This document shows, in pieces, positions 59,258 through 64,000 of a DNA stretch of 64,000 bases; positions within the stretch are counted from its first letter, which is position 1, and each line of letters opens with the position of its first letter. The notes beneath the pieces were generated by a model. The model searched no databases. It was not told where the DNA came from and saw only the letters and a list, made by a program, of their open reading frames with translations. Origin of the DNA: Nonomuraea sp. PA05 (GTDB lineage Bacteria; Actinomycetota; Actinomycetes; Streptosporangiales; Streptosporangiaceae); the NCBI RefSeq assembly GCF_008086045.1, contig NZ_VSEY01000012.1, positions 124,001-188,000 of the forward strand. Direction: 5' to 3'. The translations under genes and the position numbers were made by a program.

Positions 59258-59653
59258 ATGGGCCGCATGGCACGCAAGGAGACCGGCCCGCACGCCGACC
59301 ACGCCCGGGCCAGGCGCGAGCAGGGCGCGAGCGAGCGGCTGCTGAGCCTCGGCGCGGACGCGCTCGAACCCCGCCCGTGGCGCCCCTCCCCCGCCCCGCC
59401 CACAGCGGTGGACCTCGTGCAGTTCGCCGTCTGGCGCCACGCCGACCTGTCCCCCGACGACGTTCTGAGCGCCCTCACCCTGCTGCCCGCCGCCCGCGCC
59501 GAGGTCGAGGGGCTGGAGTCGGCGCTGCTGTTCGTGGCCAGGAGCGCGGGGCTGACGTGGGCGCAGATGGCGCAGGTGATGGGGTTCAACTCGCCGCAGG
59601 CGTGCCAGCAGCACTTCACCCGCCTGGCCGCCCGTCAGGACGCCGGCTCGTGA
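59258..59653 (+). CDS. Small HTH-like protein of a coupled regulator pair
   Basis: A 131-residue (or 128 from ATG 59267) hypothetical protein. The second half (VDLVQFAVWRHADLSPDDVLSAL, then LLFVARSAGLTWAQMAQVMG and SPQACQQHFTRLAAR) has the pattern of a helix-turn-helix and is probably DNA-binding. The first 45 residues are basic. It overlaps the next gene by 4 bp (GTGA) and is divergent from the PEP-type enzyme gene with 50 bp between starts. I infer that the pair regulates that enzyme. No named family is recognised. Confidence 0.6.
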   Translation: MGRMARKETGPHADHARARREQGASERLLSLGADALEPRPWRPSPAPPTAVDLVQFAVWRHADLSPDDVLSALTLLPAARAEVEGLESALLFVARSAGLTWAQMAQVMGFNSPQACQQHFTRLAARQDAGS

Positions 59654-60285
59654 CGGTCCGATCCCCCGCCGACCTGCTGGTTCTGCACGCGGTGCGGCTC
59701 ATCGGGTTCGGGCAGACCGCGGCGATCGCCCAGCGGTTCGGGCTCGATCCGGGCGAGACGAAGGAGCTGCTGCTGGACGCCGAGGCGTACGGCTGGGTCG
59801 AGCACGTCGCCTTCGCGGGTGACAGCGGCTGGACACTGACGGACCGGGGCAGGGCCGAGGACGAGCGCCGGCTCGCCGCCGAGCTCGACCGTGCCGGCGG
59901 CGGTGACGAGGTCCGCGACGTCCACCGCGCGTTCCTTCCGCTGAACGCGCTGCTGCTGCGCGCCTGCACCGACTGGCAGCTCCGGCCCGCGCCCGGCGAC
60001 CGGCTCGCCGTCAACGACCACTCCGACCAGGTCTGGGACAGCCGCGTCGTGAGCGAGCTGGCCGGCGTCGATCGCGCGCTGAGGCCGCTGGCGGATCGGC
60101 TAGGGAGCGTGCTGGCCCGGTTCCGCGGCTACGACGCCCGGTTCTCGGCGGCGCTGGCGCGCGTCCGGGGCGGGGAGGGGTCCTGGGTGGATCGCACCGA
60201 CGTCGACTCCTGCCACCGCGTCTGGTTCGAGCTGCACGAAGATCTCATCGCCACCCTCGGCCTCGACCGCCGCACCGAGGCCTGA
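59650..60285 (+). CDS. Winged-helix-like protein of a coupled regulator pair
   Basis: A 211-residue soluble protein starting with GTG within the stop of the previous gene. The first 75 residues (LLVLHAVRLIGFGQTAAIAQRF, GLDPGETKELLLDAEAYGWVE, then SGWTLTDRGRAEDERRL) look like a winged-helix domain of the PadR/MarR sort, with the wing at GWTLTDRG. The rest is helical and Arg/Asp-rich without known motifs. Some relatives of PEP-utilising enzymes have such regulators next to them. Its 3' end and stop are repeated in the downstream 49-bp tandem array. Confidence 0.6.
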   Translation: MTVRSPADLLVLHAVRLIGFGQTAAIAQRFGLDPGETKELLLDAEAYGWVEHVAFAGDSGWTLTDRGRAEDERRLAAELDRAGGGDEVRDVHRAFLPLNALLLRACTDWQLRPAPGDRLAVNDHSDQVWDSRVVSELAGVDRALRPLADRLGSVLARFRGYDARFSAALARVRGGEGSWVDRTDVDSCHRVWFELHEDLIATLGLDRRTEA

Positions 60286-60500
60286 CCAACTGGCACGCCC
60301 CCGCGACCGCCGCACCGGAACCTGACCGCGCGCCCTCCAACCGCCAGAAGTCGGCCGCCGCACCGGAGCCCGACCGCACGCCCCTTCAACCGCCAGAACT
60401 CGGCCGCCGCACCGGAGCCCGACCGCACGCCCCTCCAACCGCCAGGACTCGGCCGCCGCACCGGGGCCTGACCGCGCGCCCCGCTGCGGCCGTCCGGAAT
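60262..60500 (+). repeat. About 49-bp tandem repeat seeded by a gene end
   Basis: Units at 60308-60355 (48 bp), 60356-60404, 60405-60453 and a partial one from 60454 begin CGCCGCACCGGAGCCYGACC. The same string forms the last codons and stop of the preceding gene (60262-60287), making it the probable founder copy. It occupies most of the 290-bp gap; no gene is seen there. Confidence 0.88.
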
Positions 60501-60575
60501 CAGGAGGCCAAACCTCCACAAGGCGCGCGTGTCACCGGCCGGGCGGCGGCGCTCACGTGCCTAGCGTGGGTGGGC

Positions 60576-61586
60576 ATGGACGACCGGACAGGCCATCGGT
60601 GGGCGGCCTTCAAGGCGTCGCCGCTCTTCCCCGCGAGCGTGCTCGTGCTGATCCTCGCCGCCGCCGCCGGGCTCTTCGCCGGCTCCTACACCTACGCCAT
60701 GGCGAACCCGACCCCGCACCGCGTGCCGGTCGCGGTGGTGGGGGTCAGCCACCAGACCGTACGCGGCAAGGCGTTCGCCGCCGGCCTGGAGCAGGCGCTG
60801 AACGCCTCGCTGGCCCTCTCCTTCGACGCCTCGTTCGAGCACGCCAGGCAGGCGGTCGAGGAGCAGCGGGTGTTCGGCGTCATCGTGGTGCACCCCGGCA
60901 ACGACGTCACGCTGTACGTGTCGAGCGCGTCAGGGGCGTCGGTGGCGGAGCTGCTCGCCACGGCGGCGCCGAAGGTCGCCCCGCGCGTCGGCGTGCGGCT
61001 GACGGTGCGGGACCTGAAGCCGCTGCAGCGGGGCGACCCGCGCGGGCTGGCGTTGTTCTACATCACGCTCGCGGCGGTGGTGATCGGGTTCATCGGCGCC
61101 GTCCAGCTCAGCGTCCAGGCGGGCGCGCTGACCGCGTGGGAGCGGATCGCGTTCACGGCGGCGTACGCGGCGCTGGGCGGGCTCGGCATCGTGGCCGCCG
61201 TGGACTGGGGGCTCGGCGCGCTCGACCTGCCGCTGCTGGAGTCGTGGTTCATCCTGGCGCTGACGATGTTCGCCTCGGGCATGGTGTTCACGATGTTCAA
61301 CACCCTGGTCCGGCGGTGGGCGATGGTGCCCACGTGGGGGCTGATGGTGCTGCTCGGGAACCCGTCGTCGGGCGGGGCGGTGTCGTGGCCGCTGCTGCCG
61401 TCGCCGCTGGGCACCATCGGGCGCTGGCTGCCGCCGGGAGCCTCGATCAACGCCCAGCACACGGCCGTGTACTTCGGCGGGCATCAGCGGCTGATGCCGT
61501 TCCTGGTGCTGGCGGCCTGGGCGCTGATGTCGTGCGCCATCTTCCTGATCTGGCGCGACCGCCACCCGGGGCCTGACACCGCCTGA
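60576..61586 (+). CDS. ABC-2/YhgE-like membrane protein
   Basis: A 336-residue membrane protein. One helix at about residues 18-38 (VLVLILAAAAGLFAGSYTYA) is followed by an extracytoplasmic domain of about 125 residues (PHRVPVAVVGVS to VRLTVRDLKP) and then five or six helices in the second half. This layout matches the ABC-2-type permeases and the YhgE/Pip (DUF3533-like) exporters, which act in drug efflux or secretion. No ATPase gene is adjacent, but an orphan ABC ATPase lies at 27.7 kb. The start is ATG 60576 (or GTG 60570). Its stop touches the end of the convergent FMN reductase gene. Confidence 0.75.
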   Translation: MDDRTGHRWAAFKASPLFPASVLVLILAAAAGLFAGSYTYAMANPTPHRVPVAVVGVSHQTVRGKAFAAGLEQALNASLALSFDASFEHARQAVEEQRVFGVIVVHPGNDVTLYVSSASGASVAELLATAAPKVAPRVGVRLTVRDLKPLQRGDPRGLALFYITLAAVVIGFIGAVQLSVQAGALTAWERIAFTAAYAALGGLGIVAAVDWGLGALDLPLLESWFILALTMFASGMVFTMFNTLVRRWAMVPTWGLMVLLGNPSSGGAVSWPLLPSPLGTIGRWLPPGASINAQHTAVYFGGHQRLMPFLVLAAWALMSCAIFLIWRDRHPGPDTA

Positions 61587-62153
61587 CTACAGGGCCGCCA
61601 GGTCGTGGTGGTGGCGGCGGATGTGCGCGGTGAAGGCCCGCAGGTAGCCGGTCAGGAAGTCGGCGGTGGCGGGCACCTGGATCTCGCCGTCGTCGCCGAT
61701 CAGCCCGGGCGTGAACTGGATGTAGGCCTCGGGCTGGCCCATGACCGGCGAGTTGGTGAAGGACAGGATGGTCTTGAGGTGCTGCTGCGCGACCGCGGTG
61801 GAGATGGGGCCGGGCGAGGCTCCGATGACCGCGGCCGGCTTGCCTGCGAGCACGCTGGAGCCGAAGGGCCGGGTCGCCCAGTCGATGGCGTTCTTCAGCG
61901 CGCCGGGGATCGACCGGTTGTATTCGGGGGTGACGAACAGGAGGGCGTCGGAGGCCTTGATCGCGTCCTTGAACTCCTGCGCCACGGCGGGGTAGCTGAG
62001 GTCGTGGTCGTGGTTGTAGAGGGGCAGCCGGTCGATGGGGATCTCCGACAGGCTCAGCTCGGGGGGTGCCAGGCGGCTCATGGCCGCGGCCAGCGACCGG
62101 TTGATCGACCGCTGGGACAGGCTTCCGACGATGTAACCGACGTTGTAGGTCAT
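61587..62153 (-). CDS. NADPH-dependent FMN reductase
   Basis: A 188-residue flavodoxin-fold reductase. The FMN phosphate loop is VGYIVGSLSQRSINRSLA near residue 5, and the conserved LLFVTPEYNRSIPGALKNAIDW is at about 72-92, with GKPAAVIGASPG next. Members reduce quinones, azo compounds or chromate and protect against redox stress. ATG 62153 was chosen because AGAGGA ends 6 nt upstream; a GTG directly before it would be too close. It lies 32 bp downstream of the nitroreductase gene and is probably in the same operon under MarR control. Confidence 0.92.
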   Translation of the reverse strand: MTYNVGYIVGSLSQRSINRSLAAAMSRLAPPELSLSEIPIDRLPLYNHDHDLSYPAVAQEFKDAIKASDALLFVTPEYNRSIPGALKNAIDWATRPFGSSVLAGKPAAVIGASPGPISTAVAQQHLKTILSFTNSPVMGQPEAYIQFTPGLIGDDGEIQVPATADFLTGYLRAFTAHIRRHHHDLAAL

Positions 62154-62184
62154 CACAATTCCTCTCGAAGGCTGTTGGGGGTCA

Positions 62185-62847
62185 TCACTCGACGAACGTG
62201 ACCGTCTCCTCGATGGGAGCCCGGCCCGTACGGACGTGGTCCGCCCCGACGCGCTCGAACCCGATCGACATGCCGCAGAACAGGATGAGCCCGTCAGGGG
62301 GTGAAAGGATCTCCGCGACGGTCTTGCGGTACACCGACCAGGCCATCTGCGGGCAGCTGTGCAGCCCTTCGGCGCGCAGCAGCAGCATGACCGTCTGCAG
62401 GTACATGCCGACGTCGGCCCATTGCGGCCGGCCCATGTCGCGGTCGATGTAGCAGAACAGGGCGACGGGCGCGCCGAAGCACTGCCAGTTGTCGGAGGCG
62501 GCCCGCTGGCGGGCCTCCCAGTCCTCGCGGGTGATCCCGAGTGCGCTGTACCGCTCCTTGCCGAAAGCGGAACGGCGCTCGTGGTAGGGGGATTTCAGGG
62601 CGGGCGGGTACATCTCGTACTCCCGCTCGTCCCAGGGGGTGCCCTCGGCGACACGCCCGCCGGTGCGTCGTTTCAGCTCGGCCAGCGGTTCGCCGGTGAC
62701 GATGTAGACGTGCCAGGGCTGCAAATTCGAACCCGACGGTGACCAGGCCGCGGCGGCCAGCACACGCTCCAGCACGGCTCTCGGCACGGGCTCGGAGGTG
62801 AACGCGCGCACCGCACGCCGGGTTCTCACTGCTTCGTACACATCCAC
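62185..62847 (-). CDS. Nitroreductase family protein
   Basis: A 220-residue FMN enzyme of the nitroreductase superfamily. The FMN-binding RTRRAVRAFTSEPVP is at about residues 8-22, followed by AAAWSPSGSNLQPWHVYIV near 35 and GMYLQTVMLLLRAEGLHSCPQMAW near 145. It would reduce nitroaromatics or quinones with NAD(P)H. GTG 62847 (VDVYEAVRTRR) is the most plausible start; TTG 62883 would place the N-terminus inside the repeated operator region. Two copies of a conserved 12-bp motif shared with the MarR promoter lie immediately upstream. Confidence 0.88.
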   Translation of the reverse strand: MDVYEAVRTRRAVRAFTSEPVPRAVLERVLAAAAWSPSGSNLQPWHVYIVTGEPLAELKRRTGGRVAEGTPWDEREYEMYPPALKSPYHERRSAFGKERYSALGITREDWEARQRAASDNWQCFGAPVALFCYIDRDMGRPQWADVGMYLQTVMLLLRAEGLHSCPQMAWSVYRKTVAEILSPPDGLILFCGMSIGFERVGADHVRTGRAPIEETVTFVE

Positions 62848-62858
62848 GACTACAACCG

Positions 62859-62885
62859 TATCATTCGATACCGTTTCATTCAATA
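62859..62885. promoter_or_regulatory. Two MarR-box-like motifs before the nitroreductase
   Basis: TATCATTCGATA (62859-62870, itself a TATC/GATA inverted repeat) and TTTCATTCAATA (62874-62885). A third copy, TTTCATTCGAGA, lies at 63428-63439 upstream of the MarR gene, which supports a shared regulator. Confidence 0.6.
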
Positions 62886-62929
62886 CCGTTGCATGCGCAT
62901 GCGAATCCCGGGGCCGGCCCTGCGGGCAT

Positions 62930-63406
62930 TCACCCTTCGGGATAGGCGAAACGGGTCAGCAGATCCCTGAGCAGCTCTGACTCGCCGGGCGCCAGGCCGG
63001 CCACCAGGCGTTCGGACACCGACTCCGCCGACACGTGCGCCGCGTCGAACAGCTCCACGCCCTGCGGCGTGATCTCCACCGCCCGCAGGCGCCGGTTCCC
63101 CGGAACGGCCTTGCGCACGGCCAGGCCCTTGCGCTCCAGGTCGTCCACGATCCGCATGATCCCCGCCTTGTCCGACCCCGTCTCGGCCGCCAGGTCCCGC
63201 TGCACCGTGGGGCCCCGGTTGACCAGCACGATCAGCACCGCGAAGTGCCGCAGCTCGATGCCCAGGGGGCGCAGGGCCTCCGTCATGACCGCGGCCGCGC
63301 GCCAGTGCGCCTTGCGCAGGAGCAGGCCGAGGGCGAAGGGCGAGGCGTCTGCCGGGGTGTCGATCGCGCGCGGAGGGGTGGCCTGGGCAGGAACGTCGCC
63401 GGTCAT
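62930..63406 (-). CDS. MarR family transcriptional regulator
   Basis: A 158-residue winged-helix regulator. The core runs ALRPLGIELRHFAVLIVLVN, QRDLAAETGSDKAGIMRIVDDLERKGLAVR (recognition helix) and NRRLRAVEITPQGVELFD (wing), about residues 40-110. Helical ends make the dimer interface. ATG 63406 is preferred, because the earlier ATG at 63433 falls within the putative operator. Such regulators respond to phenolics, quinones or oxidation, fitting the nitroreductase and FMN reductase genes downstream on the same strand. Confidence 0.9.
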   Translation of the reverse strand: MTGDVPAQATPPRAIDTPADASPFALGLLLRKAHWRAAAVMTEALRPLGIELRHFAVLIVLVNRGPTVQRDLAAETGSDKAGIMRIVDDLERKGLAVRKAVPGNRRLRAVEITPQGVELFDAAHVSAESVSERLVAGLAPGESELLRDLLTRFAYPEG

Positions 63407-63717
63407 GTGAACAATGTACCGCCGAACTTTCATTCGAGACGGTATCGCGTGAAACGCCGCGGACAGGTGAGCGCGTGGCCGGTGGACGGGCGCGAACCGC
63501 CCCGGAACGATCCGCGCCCGCCCGGCGCTGTCACGACCTCCCCCGGCCACCCGGTCCTAGGAGGAAGAGCGGACCGTCCGCATCCCCTCCTCAGAAGAGG
63601 GCCCGTCCAGCCCCGGGCGCCGAAGAGGCCGCTGGGCGAGGCCGCCATCGAAACGCGAGACCAGAGGCCGCACCGCCGGCTGGGGAGGCGGCCGCGCGGC
63701 CACCGGAGGACGACCAC
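63407..63717. other. 311-bp divergent intergenic region
   Basis: Between the MarR gene and the P-type ATPase gene. It holds the MarR-box-like motif TTTCATTCGAGA (63428-63439), a perfect palindrome GCGGAC-C-GTCCGC (63569-63581) and a weaker CCCTC/GAGGG inverted repeat just after it. The latter two may control the ATPase or end an upstream transcript. I see no small gene with convincing coding character. Confidence 0.5.
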
Positions 63718-64000
63718 ATGATCGAACCGGACCGAACGCCGTGGCACGCGCTGCCCGCCGGCGACGTCGCCGTCATGCTGCGGGCCGCCCCCGAGCAGGG
63801 GCTGTCCGCCGGCGAGGCGGCGCGGCGGCTCGAACGTCACGGCCCCAACCGTTTACGTGAGACGCCCCGCGAGCCGCGCCTGCGGGCGTTCCTGCGCCAG
63901 TTCCAGGACCTGATGATCGTGATTCTGCTGATCGCCGCCGTGGTCAGCCTGCTGATCTCCCGCGACTGGGAGACCCCGCTGGCGATCACCGTGGTGGTGC
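63718..64000 (+). CDS. Cation-transporting P-type ATPase, N-terminal fragment
   Basis: Only the first 94 residues are inside the window; the gene continues beyond it. They begin MIEPDRTPWHALPAGDVAVML and contain the cation-ATPase N-terminal domain (GLSAGEAARRLERHGPNRL, with PREPRLRAFLRQFQDLMIVI) and the start of the first membrane helix (ILLIAAVVSLLI). This pattern fits P2A-type calcium-pump-like bacterial ATPases (PacL group) rather than copper pumps, since no CxxC metal-binding domain precedes it. GGAGG ends 8 nt before the ATG. It is divergent from the MarR gene. Confidence 0.85.
   Translation, partial: MIEPDRTPWHALPAGDVAVMLRAAPEQGLSAGEAARRLERHGPNRLRETPREPRLRAFLRQFQDLMIVILLIAAVVSLLISRDWETPLAITVVV

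Noticed and set aside
60308..60500. Possible CRISPR or origin-type iteron array
   Set aside because: Units are contiguous, GC-rich, degenerate and derived from the preceding gene end; there is no replication gene and no AT-rich region.

Overview
This is a very GC-rich window (about 70% or more by eye) with GTG starts, ATGA/GTGA stop-start overlaps, a mycothiol-type DinB enzyme, a SARP regulator, a SigJ-type ECF sigma factor and a 2-methylisoborneol (2-MIB) operon. This points to a filamentous actinomycete. A Streptosporangiaceae/Nonomuraea-like genome is my guess and cannot be proven from the window. I count about 60 protein-coding genes. I saw no rRNA, tRNA, CRISPR array, transposase or phage gene. 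Both ends are cut: a hydratase lacks its start at the left edge and a P-type ATPase lacks nearly all of its body at the right edge.

Layout. 1-2.6 kb: last three steps of an aromatic or steroid meta-cleavage pathway (dienoate hydratase, acylating acetaldehyde dehydrogenase, 4-hydroxy-2-oxovalerate aldolase). 2.8-16 kb: mixed metabolic and envelope genes (secreted S33 peptidase, methyltransferase, ZIP transporter, DUF1707 protein, TetR, a MerR-methyltransferase fusion, isochorismatase, aldo/keto reductase, MBL protein, GH15 glycosidase, orphan histidine kinase). 15.9-24.2 kb: a VanX-like dipeptidase divergent from a large SARP-NB-ARC-TPR regulator, then two secreted cell-wall hydrolases sharing a near-identical FG-GAP domain, a secreted ricin-type lectin and a DUF3800-like protein. 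24.3-27.7 kb: a translationally coupled three-gene operon (possible cucumopine-synthase-like protein, DAO-family flavoenzyme, cytochrome P450) that looks like a small natural-product pathway. 27.7-41.5 kb: ABC ATPase with TetR, mannose-6-phosphate isomerase, flavin reductase, a thioredoxin-reductase/methyltransferase fusion with divergent XRE-cupin regulator, SigJ, amino-acid permease, acyl-CoA synthetase, CGNR protein, MFS pump, TetR, DinB enzyme and TlpA-like protein.

43.1-46.6 kb: the best recognised specialised system, a family 2B encapsulin shell protein with a cyclic-nucleotide-binding-like insert, followed by its likely cargo terpene cyclase and the GPP C-methyltransferase. Together these would make and enclose the 2-MIB pathway. 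A phospholipase-D-like pseudogene lies just before it, and an MFS pump reads antisense into the methyltransferase end. 48-64 kb: MBL hydrolase, SDR, hydrolase, Dps, FdhF/YdeP molybdoenzyme, VOC protein, second P450, acyltransferase, histidine phosphatase, a shortened PEP-synthase/rifampin-phosphotransferase-like enzyme carrying an (Ala-Ala-Leu-Pro)n expansion, its divergent HTH pair, an ABC-2-like membrane protein, and a MarR-controlled FMN reductase/nitroreductase pair.

A recurring structural feature is short degenerate tandem duplication starting in the last codons of a gene and running past its stop. I see it clearly at about 9.5, 37.5, 49.7, 51.5 and 60.3 kb and more weakly at 53.9 kb, with unit lengths from 17 to 49 bp. 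Coding minisatellites in the PEP-type enzyme and in the N-terminus of the first P450 may reflect the same slippage-prone behaviour.
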